Shown in pieces: positions 22,755 to 33,846 of a DNA stretch of 64,000 nucleotides. Every line of letters begins with the position of its first letter. The first letter of the stretch is position 1. This DNA comes from Paraspadella gotoi (Eukaryota > Chaetognatha): contig CM119267.1 of the NCBI GenBank assembly GCA_051294375.1, forward strand, positions 5,446,578 through 5,510,577. Reading direction: 5' to 3'. The notes beneath the pieces were generated by a model. It saw only the letters and a program-made list of their open reading frames with translations. It ran no database searches and was not told the DNA's origin. Position numbers and translations under genes: made by a program.

Positions 22755-25700
22755 TTATTCGTGGTCGTCGTTTTCGCCTTCGTCTTCGTCTTCGTTGTTG
22801 TTGTTATCGTCGGCGTCGTCGTATTCCCCTTCGCTCTCGTCCTCTTCGTCCTCTTTCGAGGAGACGAAGTTGGGATCGTCGTCGTCGGCTCCGCCTTCTT
22901 TTTCGCCCTCTTCCTCCGACGAATGTCCTCGATCCGGTCCCGCTTTCGGATCCACTGCTGCTTCGGGTTCCTGGTCGTATTCGTCTTTTTGAAACTGAAA
23001 GACGAATAAATTTTATTAATCGATTGATCGATTGGTGCGTACATTAATTTGATCATATTTATTTGACAAAGTAATTGATTAAATTGATCGATTGCCTGTA
23101 ATTCCTCTTCTTCGTTAGTATTCTCGTCATCGACGACTCCGCTTTCTCTTCTTTCCATCATTTCGTTTTCGTCCTCATCAACTTCTCTGTTTTCGTTTAC
23201 CGCGGCGGCCATTTTGTTTTCGTTTTCGCCGCCACCTTCGTCTCCGCCGCCGCCGTCGTCATCGCCTCCGCCGCCGCCGTCGTCGCCGCCGCCGCCTCCG
23301 TCTATCTCGCCAGCGGCTGCTTGAAAAAAAAGATAATGTTTCGGATTGGAGAGAGAGAGTGGGCGTTGCAAAGGCTTTCGCGACTCATTGGCTAACTGCT
23401 CGTGTCTACTAGGTACCGGGTTCAATTCCAACCCGGTTCATACGTTCCTATCCAATAAGAAGAGGGAGGCGACGTAGCTGCTAGAGGGTGCTAGTCGTTA
23501 GCCATCTTCAGCCCTCAAACCGCCTTATCCAAACTCCCTAATGTCTCGTCTTCCCCTTTCCCCCCCCAACCCCTTACTCATCCACTTCCTCTTCAACGCC
23601 CCCATATCCTCTTTCAAAACGACCCCCTCCAACCCCCTCGATCCTCACAATCGGTTATCGTGACGGTGTCCGTCGCCTGAGCGGCGAGCTTCTTCCTCGC
23701 CAACCGCAACTTGATGTCCTTGAGGGCGATGCGGATCGCGTCCGCTGCCTCCTCCTCTTCCGCGTCCTCGGCGTGGCCCAGGCTTCGGTTGAACGTCTTG
23801 TAGGCCTCCTTCCATTCGCCCATCTTGGCCTCGGATTGGGCCTATTGGTCGTAGGCCCAAGGTCGTGGCGGGGGAAAAGGAGTTCGACGAAGGGGGAAAA
23901 AAACCAAAAGATTAAAAATAAGAAAAAATAATATAGATTAAATACTAAATCCTTCTTAAAATTATTAAAATATTAAAATAGAAAAATAAAAAATAGTGAA
24001 ACAAGTAATTTGCAAATTTTCATAAAAGAAAATGTGACGAAAGTCACGACAATCACGATGAGACGAAAATATTTTTTTTTTTTGGAGGGAAATTTCTTCG
24101 AAATTTGTTACGAGTTCATCGTAACGACGTAAAAAATGTCATTCAAATTGAATAAAAATTCGAATAGTTTATCATGAACAGTCTTGACTCTTGTACCTGG
24201 AAACGATTTTATATTTTTCGATTTTAGCATTAGCGATACATAGTACTTAATTGAAAAAAAAAAAAAATTGAAAAAGACTTATTTTCGAGCCAAATTTTTC
24301 TCTCTCTCTCCGTTTCCCGGTTCAACCTGCAGCACGGAGGCGTGCAGCAACCAGTTCCTGTCGTCGCATTGCACGGCGAAATCGTACGACTTGAGGGCGT
24401 ACTCCTTGCTCCTGGCGTAGTTGCCCATCTCCATGTATGTCCGTCCGATCTCGTGGGTGACCCAAACCGACTCCCACTCGGACTTGCAGAGCTCCTCCTT
24501 CTGCTGCCAACTGCTCAGAGCGCGGAGATAGTTGCCCATCTTGGCGTAGACTCGGCCCATGTTCTCCAGGGCGCGCGACCGGTTGTCGATGAGGACCGGG
24601 TCGCGACTCACCTCCTCCAGGTCCATGATGTGTTCGCGGAGACCGCGGTTGAAGTGGGTGAGTTCGGTGTAGGAAACGCCCATGTAGTTGCGGAGGGCGG
24701 AGATGATCACGCTGAGTTGAGACGAAAGGGAGGGACGAGCGGTTTTTGTTTGTTTATTTTCCTGTTTATTTTTTTTATATTTGTAGCCTCATTTTCATTT
24801 TACAAAAGTAACAAACGTATACGTGCAACCGTATACACTGATTAGGTTTTCAGAGAAAAAGGTCATCCAAAACCGTCTCTTCTCCCAGAAGAACTTCCAC
24901 AAAAAAACAACAACGACGCATTCAAACCCATCTCCACGCCCACTCTCTCCGCCAACCGTTTGTTCGTGATCTCCGCCACGTTCCATTTGGTGGAGGCCGC
25001 GAGAAGCAGACGAGCTTTGGTCAGGCAATCGTCCCATCGCTCCTCTTGCTGCGCCAGGTCAATGTCCTCCAGGGCGCGTTGGATCTGATGTAGGATTTTT
25101 TATGGCGAGAAAGTTCCGAGTTTATGTTATTGACGTTCATAAAAAAACACCCAATCATTAGTGACTTTAGCCATTATTCAACCATTCACTTATTTCAATG
25201 GTCCGAGAGTCACTGATTAATTATTTAATTTATTGATTGACCGAATGATTAATATTTTGACGCGCTGATCGATTCGATTCCACAAAATGAAACGCAGGCT
25301 GACCCAAAACAAGAAAAACGACGCCCCCCTGCCCCTCTCGCACGCACGTGCATGGCGAGCTCTTCCCCGACGAGCCGCTTCTTCTCCGCCTCCGGCTTAG
25401 CGCCCTTCCGCGCGTAGATAGGCTTGTACGCTTGCCAAAAGTCCGCCTTGTCGTCCATGAAGTTGACGGCGTCGACGATCTCTCGTTTGACGGCCTTACC
25501 CACGGGGTAAGTAGGGCCGATTAAGTCGCCCTCGTTCAGGAGGGAATGGAGGTAGGCGTGGTCTTTAAGGGTTGGGAGGTGGAGGATGAGTCAAGGAGTG
25601 GGTGGATGAGGTTATTGCCGTCTCTTTGTTGTTTAGTATTTACATTTGTTTATGTTAAATCAACAACGGACCTGTAATGGAGAATGTCTGAATGGTTAAT

Positions 25701-27657
25701 CTATTCACATCAAAAGGGATTCAAAAGAGAGCTTACAATAACAAAACGGTACAAGAACAATTCCAAGGGAAACATTCAATATTTTTTAAAAGACGCTGAC
25801 GAGGGGATGCACGCCGGAAAAGACGACGATTGTTAAATTCTTATCTCTCTCTCTCTCTCCCTTCGACGACGCCCTCCGAAACCCCCACTCCCCCCCAAAC
25901 ACCTCTATAAAGATCCCCCAACAACATCTTGACCGTCTTGGGCTGCCTCCACTGCCGCACCGTTCCCCGCGTGTCCGCCTTCTGATTCCTCGGCGGCCGC
26001 TTGCACATTCCGCAATTGTTGTTCTTGTTGTCCTGGTTGGCGTTGGCCGACTTGTTGGGATTCTCCTTCCGTCTCTTCATGTCCGCGTCCATGAAGCGGA
26101 CCTGCGGGTGGACGGTGTCGAGGAAGGAGAGGTCTCCTTCCAGGGTCAACTTGTAGTCCGCGTTGCCGACGCAGTTGAGGATCACCTCCTGCGGGCGACG
26201 GGAGTGGGCGGAGGAGGGGCGCGTGTGAGAAAGGGCGAGTTGGTGGAAGATTTTGTTTTTATTTATCATTAAATCAGTGATAAAGTATGTATAAAGTATG
26301 CACTATGTTTGACGTCTCTTTAAAAGCGAAAAGACATGAATGACGTCGAAAAGAATCTTTCTTTTTTTCGCTAAGTGATTTGAACGAAAATGGAGTTTTG
26401 GTTTCGATGTTTTGTTCTTCAGGCTTCTAGGGTAGTGACTAGTGAGTCTCCGAGAAGCAAACTCAGAAGGAGCAACCACAAAAGTTGTATGCCAAATTAT
26501 ATCGACGCGCCTCTCTCCTTTCTTCCGCTATCGCTCTCTTTACTTACTCTATTCCACCTCGACCTCACAAATTTAAACTCCGACCTCGCAAATCTTTACC
26601 CCAACCTCACATATCCTGCCAACCCCAACCTCGCAAATCTGCACTCCGACGCTGAACTCCTCCAACTCCGGGCGAAGTTTGTTCCCGCGATGATAATAGA
26701 CGAGGGCGAATTCAAAGTCGCCCATTTCGAAGAGAGTCTTGGCTTTGATCAAGAGGCCGTGGACATAGTTGGACCTGTTCGACAACGACGCCTGACGAGG
26801 AGAGAGAGGATTCGAGATTGTCCCTTGGACGGTCTCACTGTCAGTCTCTTTATGTCTGTCTGCTTCGCTTTCTTGACTCATTTATTCCGTCTCAAATTGA
26901 GTATTTCTCTTATCTCTTCCATCATTCTCGGTCTGTGTGTCTGTCTGTCTATTTGTGTCCCTATTCTTGTCTCATGTTTTCTAATTTCCACTCGAACCTC
27001 ATCGATCTTTCTGTCTCCTCCAAGAAGCTCTGTCTGTCAAACCGTCTGTCTTTCTATCCAAATCTCCTCCTCCCAGGACCTCCGCATCGACGAGGGCCTT
27101 GTCCATTCTCCCCATCTTCATGTAGCACCGGGATCGCCAGACGAGGCAGTGAGGGTCGGGATGTTTGGGGTCCGTTCCGATGGCCAGCGTGAAGCAGTCG
27201 GCGGCCTTTTGATAATACTGGAGAGCGCGATTGAGGGCAAAGGAGACAACAGTTTAAAGTGGGCGGGGAGACGAAAAGTTTGAAGGTAGAAAAGGTACGA
27301 AGATTATTATGCTTTAGGGTTAGGTTTAAGTATAAGGTTATTATTAGGGATTAAGGTGAAATTTCCACGCTCTTGATCGAGAGAGATCGAGACTCGCCAG
27401 GGGAGGGGGGGGGGAGGATCGATCGCATCTTCGTTTCGACGATCGAATATATTCCAAATTTCTACGACTACGACGAAAAAAAAATTTTCCTCGCCGCATT
27501 CTTCTTTCGAAAACTTACCCAAATTAAGGTTATCCATTCTTCTCTGCCTTACCTTCGCCAAGAAGAGCCTCTCCCCCTCCGATTTGTTCGTCTCTTTCGT
27601 CCCGATGATTCCGGTGTCTTCGTCGTCGTCTTCCGCGTTTTTGTTTCTGTGCGCCGC
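22755..27657 (-). CDS. ODAD4: Outer dynein arm docking complex subunit 4 (TTC25-like), ~700 residues
   Basis: Ten minus-strand exons: 27553-27657, 27080-27217, 26630-26791, 25903-26188, 25348-25562, about 24928-25084, 24327-24711, 23649-23841, 23096-23319 and 22755-22994. The product matches ODAD4/TTC25 in order: GERLFLAK start, CLVWRSRCYMKMG, the hallmark DFEFALVYYHRGNKLRPEL, GDLSFL, a KTVKMLLGDLY segment, ADFWQAYKPIYAR, then C-terminal TPRs with SRALENMGRVYAKMGNY and WVTHEIGRTYMEMGNYARSK. The protein anchors outer dynein arms on ciliary doublet microtubules. After the TPRs comes a Gly/Asp-rich then Glu/Asp-rich tail (residues ~560-700), longer than I would expect for this protein. The donor of exon 6 is uncertain, because the best site does not fit the phase of exon 7. 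Intron 9 appears to be GC-AG. The true start codon, probably a few residues upstream of 27657, was not resolved. Confidence 0.88.
26563..26630. repeat. 21-24 bp tandem repeat of a splice donor (ODAD4 intron 3)
   Basis: On the minus strand the end of exon 3, GATTTGCGAG|GTTGGGG, is echoed at steps of 24, 21 and 21 bases (TGTGAG|GTTGGGG, TTGCGAG|GTCGGAG, TTGTGAG|GTCGAGG). All four sites would give in-frame products. Confidence 0.8.
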
Positions 27658-28204
27658 CTGTCGGACGACGATGTCGAAGAAGACGGAGGCCCATGAGGGC
27701 GAAAATGACAGGAGGAAAATAATGATGACAGAAAAAACGGGGTTTTAAAATCGAACGCGAAAGAGATACGAGCCCATGACGATATCTTTTTAGAGTTGTA
27801 TTTTAAAAAAAAAAAAGATGGCGTCCAGGATGGGCTTAATCCGAAAACAAAACGACAACGGCAGCGACGACTTTGAAGGATAAATTAAGTAAATGTGCAA
27901 TAGAAAATGATTATAATCATTTAAAGTCGACCGTTAACGACGACCGCCCTTTCAGCTTCATCCTGCGCCATTCTGTATCTCTTTTCCAAACTAGCACATA
28001 CAATATACGTTTCAGAAGAAAACGTAGTGAGTCAATTGTCTCTCTGTCTCTCTGTCCACCTGTCTCATCTAATATCATCAGTCGCAATATCAATTTCTAT
28101 CACGGGTCCACGATCGCTATTACCCAACATCCAATATATACATACATTTATTTTTAATAATGAAATATGCTAAATGGTTCCTCTCTGAACCCCACCATTT
28201 AATC
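27658..28204. other. Spacer between the 227-residue ORF and ODAD4
   Basis: Probably contains the ODAD4 first exon or 5' UTR on the minus strand. A long A run lies at 27806-27817. No other gene is supported. Confidence 0.5.
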
Positions 28205-28888
28205 CTAAGTTACGTTTCTATTAAAGACGTTGGCGGGCATGCTGTCCCTCTCGGCGTTGAGGAGTCGATTGAGGAAGATCGGGTCGACGGCGTCATCGTT
28301 GCGTCGCGCGGCTTCTTCCTCTCTGGAGCTCCGGAAATCATCCGGCGCCTCGATGAGCGGATCGAGACTCGAGGCGTTGAACCTCTGGGCGTTCCGATTG
28401 GGGCTGCTCAACGAGGGCCTACCTTTGGTCGACCAGGAGCCCGTGGCTTTACTGGCTTTGCTCGTGCGTTTGGAGCTCTGGATTAGGGCGTTCTGGTTTA
28501 GGTTGGGGGCGTCGTCGGCGTTGACGGCTTCGATGTTGGCGGCGTCGTCGGCTTCGATGTTGGCGGCGTCGATATCGACGGCGTCGTCGCGGTTGACTTC
28601 GGCGACGGTAGACACTTCGTCGGGCACTTCCATCTCAGAGAAGTCGCTGAGGCCTTTGAAGGACGGCTTCTTTGTCGCCCTCTGACGAAGCTTGAACGCT
28701 TTGGGCTTTTTAAACTTCTTAGACTTTTTGGCGAACCTGGCGGTCTTGGCGGTCTTGGCGGTCTTGGCGGGCGGCGCTCCTTCGGCGCCGTCGTCGCCGT
28801 CTTCGTCGTCGCCGCCGTCGGCGTCCATATCGAAGTCGGCGGCTTCTTCCATTTTTTTCTCCGGCGATTTTAAAATACTACGATTCAT
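28205..28888 (-). CDS. Hypothetical low-complexity nuclear-type protein, 227 residues, intronless
   Basis: A single open frame from ATG 28888 to 28205. The order of segments is a short basic start, an acidic patch (DMDADGGDDEDGDDG), an AKT-repeat plus Lys/Arg-rich block (KTAKTARFAKKSKKFKKPK, residues ~44-65) that resembles a nuclear localisation or nucleic-acid-binding tail, an Asp/Ala repeat (IDAANIEADDAANIEAVNADD) and a Ser/Lys-rich C-terminal third. I do not recognise a family. A second in-frame Met at residue 13 is an alternative start. Composition bias could come from the local GAC/GCC repeats, but 227 codons open on one strand with a basic block between acidic ones is more than chance. 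Expression evidence is needed to call it real. Confidence 0.5.
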   Translation of the reverse strand: MNRSILKSPEKKMEEAADFDMDADGGDDEDGDDGAEGAPPAKTAKTAKTARFAKKSKKFKKPKAFKLRQRATKKPSFKGLSDFSEMEVPDEVSTVAEVNRDDAVDIDAANIEADDAANIEAVNADDAPNLNQNALIQSSKRTSKASKATGSWSTKGRPSLSSPNRNAQRFNASSLDPLIEAPDDFRSSREEEAARRNDDAVDPIFLNRLLNAERDSMPANVFNRNVT

Positions 28889-29320
28889 CTTATCTTTCGA
28901 TTTGGCGAATCCAGTAATACTACGATAATAATAAATATATGACTAGACTATAGCTGATTTTTTATTCTATTTTGAATTTTTAAAAAAAAATTTATCTTTG
29001 ATTTTAAAAATATTCAGATTAGCGACGTTTTGTAAAGTGAAATAGTAGAAAGAAAATTTTTCACAGCTGCGGAAGAAACGCTGAAAACGCGGCTAAAGAT
29101 AATACGATTAGTTTAAGTACACAAAAAACAAAATAACAAACCATTATTAAGTGATATTGATAAAACATAACTCCTGAAATTTCTGATTTTTCTGTCAATC
29201 GTCATATCTGTTTGAACTGATTGAGGCAGAATGGCAATATGTAATTAGAATAACATGTTTTTGCATTTTTTTCTCTCCATGTTTTGTTTTAGTTTTTTTT
29301 CCGTTTCTATTTATTTTCTG
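28889..29320. other. AT-rich spacer
   Basis: No coding or RNA gene seen. Confidence 0.6.
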
Positions 29321-29330
29321 CTAATGAGAA

Positions 29331-29640
29331 AACGTCGTCGCCATCGTTGTCGTCGTCGTCATCCTCGTCGTCGCAATTGTCGTCGTCGTCGTCATCATCG
29401 TCGTCACCGCCGACATTTTAATCGTCGACGTCGCAATAGTCGTCGCCATCGTCATCGTCGTCGTCACCGCCGACACTTTAATCGTTGTCGTCGCAATAGT
29501 CGTCGCCATCTGTCGTCGTCGTCGTCGTCAACCCCGAGCCGACACTTTAATCGTCGTCGTCGCAATGCGTCGTCGCCCAATCGTCGTCGTCGTCGTCACC
29601 GCCGACACTTTAATCGTCGTCGTCGCAATCGCGGTTGTGG
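29331..29640. repeat. CGT trinucleotide tract with ~65-75 bp higher-order repeat
   Basis: (CGT)n blocks alternate with CACCGCCGACACTTTAATCG and CGCAATAGTCGTCGCCATC segments, repeated about four times. The open frames here are repeat by-products. Confidence 0.9.
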
Positions 29641-30507
29641 TCATCCTTTTCGTCGCTGATTGTCTTCATTGTCGTCGTCGTCTCCGTTTTCGTCGTTTTT
29701 GTTGTCGTCATCGTAATAGTCATCTTTGTCATCTTATTTATCGTCGTTATCGTCTTTGTCATTGAGTATATGTCGTCGTCGCCTTTTTTTTGGTTTCTTC
29801 TGCTCGATTTTTTTTTGGTCGCAAAACTTGAAATACTTCAAAGTGTTAAACGGAAGGTCAAACAGTTTGGCGGCGTCTCGTTTCCAGAGTGGGCGTGAAG
29901 AGGCGAATAGCGTTGGAGTCTTTGAGGGATTCGCTCAATATTTACGTCACGCTAAAGTTCACTATCTTTGATGATGACGACGACGAATATGAATTATGAC
30001 GAAGACGTCGAAGAAGACGACGGTTTTAGATATACACTACTTCAGTTTCCCATCGCTTTTCCTATACATTATCGCCCAGTGTCTATTATTGTTATTATTT
30101 TTGGCAACAAAAACATTGTCATTCCCTCCGATAATACGTCATGCCAAGAATCCAATATCGAGGCTGAAGCGGCTTAAGGTCTCCGTCGTCGTCGTCGTTG
30201 TCGTCGTTATCGTTGTCTTCACCATCGTCGTCGTTGTCAGGGTTATTCTTAGAGTCAAAAGGATATATTTCATGGCGTGAGACTTCATTCATCCTTCGAG
30301 ATTCTTGCGAGCGATTCAAGCTTTTGAGACGATGGTGATATTGACCTTAGTCTTCGTGCGAAGATATAATATATATAATATATATAATGCTCTAACTAAG
30401 GATGATGAGGAGGGGGTGCTCGGGTGAGAGGCCCTATCGGCTCTTTTTTTAATGTAAATGTAAATTTAATCTCATTCTAACTTTTATACTTTTCTTTAAA
30501 AAAAAAC
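29641..30507. other. CGT/GAC-rich noncoding stretch
   Basis: Further imperfect CGT/CGA triplet runs (29660-29770, 29968-30025, 30180-30240) and an AT dinucleotide patch near 30366-30390. No gene is supported. Confidence 0.6.
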
Positions 30508-30578
30508 TGCATCGGCCGGGAATCGAACCCGGGCCGCCCGCGTGGCAGGCGAGCATTCTACCACTGAACCACCGATGC
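30508..30578 (-). tRNA. tRNA-Gly (GCC)
   Basis: 71 bases on the minus strand, beginning GCATCGGTGGTTCAGTGG. It has a canonical A box, the anticodon GCC in loop CTGCCAC, and the B box GGTTCGATTCC. The acceptor stem GCATCGG/CCGATGC is perfectly paired and the discriminator is A. It has no intron or encoded CCA. It is a normal, probably functional nuclear gene. Confidence 0.97.
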
Positions 30579-30652
30579 TTGTTGTTTCTTTATAAGTCTA
30601 ATTATCATTTTGATTCGAATGGTCGAATTTTAATCAAAAAAAATTTCAGATC

Positions 30653-30725
30653 TGCCGAAACCCGGGATTGAACCAGGGACCTTTAGATCTTCAGTCTAAC
30701 GCTCTCCCAACTGAGCTATTTCGGC
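30653..30725 (-). tRNA. tRNA-Phe (GAA)
   Basis: 73 bases on the minus strand, beginning GCCGAAATAGCTCAGTTGGG. It has a canonical A box, the anticodon GAA in loop CTGAAGA, and the B box GGTTCAATCCC. The acceptor stem GCCGAAA/TTTCGGC is perfect and the discriminator is A. It lies about 75 bases from the tRNA-Gly gene on the same strand, so the two form a small cluster. Confidence 0.97.
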
Positions 30726-31360
30726 CGATTGTTATTCAACAAGTTGACTACATTTAGTTATTTAATTATTTCTTGATTGACAGATAGTCTATTTCACAAA
30801 TATTTCCAGATCTATATCTCTTTCAATATATTTTTAATCAGTCTTAATTAAGCAATGAGACTCCATCGCTCACCTTCAAACCTTTCCCTCTCCCTCTCAC
30901 CAAATTTATTTCGTGGGGAGGGGGCGCCTTTGTTTTGATGGTCGAGATTCAGCCGAGAAATTTACTTCCTGAAAATAGAAACAGTACGACGACGATGGCG
31001 ACGTTAATAACGACGACGCCGACGAAGATTTAAAATCGTTGGCAAAAAAGGGAAAACGAAGACGACGACTATGACGACGAAAACTACAATGACGACGACG
31101 TAGATGACGACCGAGGACCAATGGCTGATGTTACTGCTCCGCGCTATTATTAAAACGGTTTTTACTCATTTGAAGCTAAAAATTAATCAGAAAATGTATT
31201 ATATGTGTTATTAACTTATCGGCGTTTTTTTTTTATGTACAGAAGTCGTAAATAGTAATCTATCTCTATATGAATATGAATTATTTGACTATGACATTCC
31301 TGTAAAAGAATCCATTAAAAAAATCTGCATCGCCAAAACGTGAATTTCTGTGAATGAGGC
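30726..31360. other. Noncoding stretch with GAC/GAT triplets
   Basis: Imperfect GACGA runs at about 30987-31110. No gene is supported. Confidence 0.6.
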
Positions 31361-31362
31361 TT

Positions 31363-31422
31363 CGGGTCCCCGCACCCACGCCCTCGGGTCCCGCACCCAC
31401 GCCCTCGGGTCCCGCACCCAGG
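31363..31422. repeat. ~20 bp minisatellite (CCCTCGGGTCCCGCACCCACG)
   Basis: About three tandem copies. A minus-strand ORF through it encodes a GAGPEGV repeat, which I regard as incidental. Confidence 0.85.
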
Positions 31423-31662
31423 AGGCAAAGCCTGTCCGACGGAATTTTTCGTAATGAAGCCAATCAAGAGAAGATTTCCACGGAGGCGAAATCGGGACCT
31501 ACCATAGACCTACTTAACCACCATCTCTTAACCACCCTCACGTCTCTCCCCCCCGTCACCTCTTCTTCCTCGCTCTCTCTCGAATCATTCGAGCCAAACG
31601 AAGACCTGATAAGTTTTAAAACGTTGCTGACTTCTTCTCCTTCTATTCCGCTACACAACAAC

Positions 31663-31817
31663 TCTCTCTCTCTTGCTCTCTCTCTCTCCCTCTAAGCTCT
31701 CTCTCGCTCTCTCTCTCTAGCTCGTCTTAGGCTCTCTCTCTCGTCGTCTCTCTCTCGTCTCTCTATCCTCTCTCTCTCTCTCTCTCTCTCTTCTCTTCTC
31801 TACTCTCTCTCGTCTCT

Positions 31818-31849
<32 letters not shown>

Positions 31850-31851
31850 TC
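31663..31851. repeat. CT-rich microsatellite
   Basis: About 190 bases of imperfect CT repeats ending in a poly-A run at 31852-31868. Confidence 0.95.
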
Positions 31852-33500
31852 AAAAAAAAAAAAAAAAACCCAAAAACATCAAATAACAACATATATATAT
31901 AATATATATAATCCAGCCTCGATTCAGACGTCCCATCTTTTTTAAAGACACACCCGGAACCCCTTAAACACGTATCCGACGCTCACTCACCTCCGGGCCC
32001 TGAGAGCCTTATAACTTCTCACCGACCCCAAGACCCTCCAGCGGATGGCCTCCCTCTCTACCAAAAATCTCACCCAGATTGACCGTCGGGTGCGATCTTT
32101 CCCAAACTTTTCCCTCCCAAGCCAAAACCCTTTTTTCAATCCCCATCAGCCCATTACCTCTCACCGACGGGGCCAAACCCACTGCGTTTCGGTATCTCTT
32201 TTACCTCCCACCCCCAATTCTCCCCTCCCACCCGCCGCCCCAACCCTCAAGAAACTTACCCACGACGAGCAGAGGTGATGTGAGCAGTTGCCCTCGCAAC
32301 CTTTGTATCCCCCCTTGCTGCGGGCGGTCGTCGAGCGTGACGCCGTTGATGGTCATCGTGTAGGGTGGAGCCTTTTGGCTTCGGGCCGAAGCACGAACGA
32401 TTGCGGGAAAATCGATCGTCGTTGTTTCGAAAGGGGTCTACTACCGCCGAGGGAGGGACTGATTCCCTTTTTTTTAAGGGGGGGCGGGGTGGAAATGAGG
32501 GGGGGGCGGGGTGGAAATATACGTAGGCGTCCTTTTTTTCTAGTTTTAATAACCGTGGATTTGGGGAAAAAGAGTTATGGGGGCAACCTTGCTTTATTAG
32601 AGTTATTTGAAAATAATGCAATTTTATAGAATTAAAATTTAGAAGAGTTTGAAATTAATTTTCAACAACGGTTTATTTCAATAAAAAACGGACATGTTTC
32701 GGCTTAACTACGAGCCTTCATTCATTCATCATACCACAATGTCTAAGAATTAAAATTGAATTAAATTAAAACGCTTATCCCTCCAATAACGTAACTAGAC
32801 CACCAGTCTTCAGTCGGATCTTTTTTATCACTTTGCCAAAAATTCGAAAGAAAAGACAAGATGAGACGAATACCATATTATTATTCGTATTTTTAAGTTA
32901 ACCTATTCTGACAAATCAATGAAATCGACAAACGAAGATACACAAATAGTCACGTTATGAACGCGACGAATGAATGTAATAAACTGTAAAAAAAGTAGGC
33001 GACGCGTCGGAACCGAGGACGCTCTGATGACGGTCTGCAGGATACTACGGAGTTTACCCTGCAGACGCGACTCAGATGACGCTATGTGAAGCACACAGGT
33101 GGACTGAGTAATACTCAGTGAGTATGCAATGCACATAGCGCCCGCGGGTACCCTGAGTATGGCATAACAGTATTCCCCGTACGTCCTTGACCGGTTCCAT
33201 CAACGTAACCAGGCCCCCGAATATACAGGGGTTACAGGTCAACGTCAAACCCGCCTGAGGAAAATTCGCGTGAAGTGAATTAGTAATTTGAGCGGGAATA
33301 TTTCTTTAGTAGGAGATAAATGAGGCGATTGATTGATTGATTGACTGATGAGTGGATTCATTTTTTGAATTTTTTTGCATGATCATAGTATTTCCTTTAA
33401 TTTCCTTGTGTTTTGATAGTTATTTTAAATAATGTATTCTCGAATATGTTTGTTCCATGAAACTAGGTAGAAAAAAGGTGAGTGAGGCTGGAAAAAAAAA

Positions 33501-33846
33501 NNNNNNNNNNNNNNNNNNNNNNNNNNNNNNNNNNNNNNNNNNNNNNNNNNNNNNNNNNNNNNNNNNNNNNNNNNNNNNNNNNNNNNNNNNNNNNNNNNNN
33601 NNNNNNNNNNNNNNNNNNNNNNNNNNNNNNNNNNNNNNNNNNNNNNNNNNNNNNNNNNNNNNNNNNNNNNNNNNNNNNNNNNNNNNNNNNNNNNNNNNNN
33701 NNNNNNNNNNNNNNNNNNNNNNNNNNNNNNNNNNNNNNNNNNNNNNNNNNNNNNNNNNNNNNNNNNNNNNNNNNNNNNNNNNNNNNNNNNNNNNNNNNNN
33801 NNNNNNNNNNNNNNNNNNNNNNNNNNNNNNNNNNNNNNNNNNNNNN
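33501..33846. other. Assembly gap (346 N)
   Basis: Sized gap with a poly-A run on its left and GA repeat on its right. It is probably a long microsatellite that could not be assembled. Confidence 0.99.

Noticed and set aside
23381-23435. tRNA-like A and B box motifs in an ODAD4 intron
   Set aside because: Box spacing is only about 30 bases and the arms do not form a tRNA. The CCGGG...CCCGG pairing is a simple hairpin.
29331-29640. CRISPR-like array
   Set aside because: The regular spacing comes from CGT triplet and higher-order repeats. There are no unique spacers and the context is eukaryotic.
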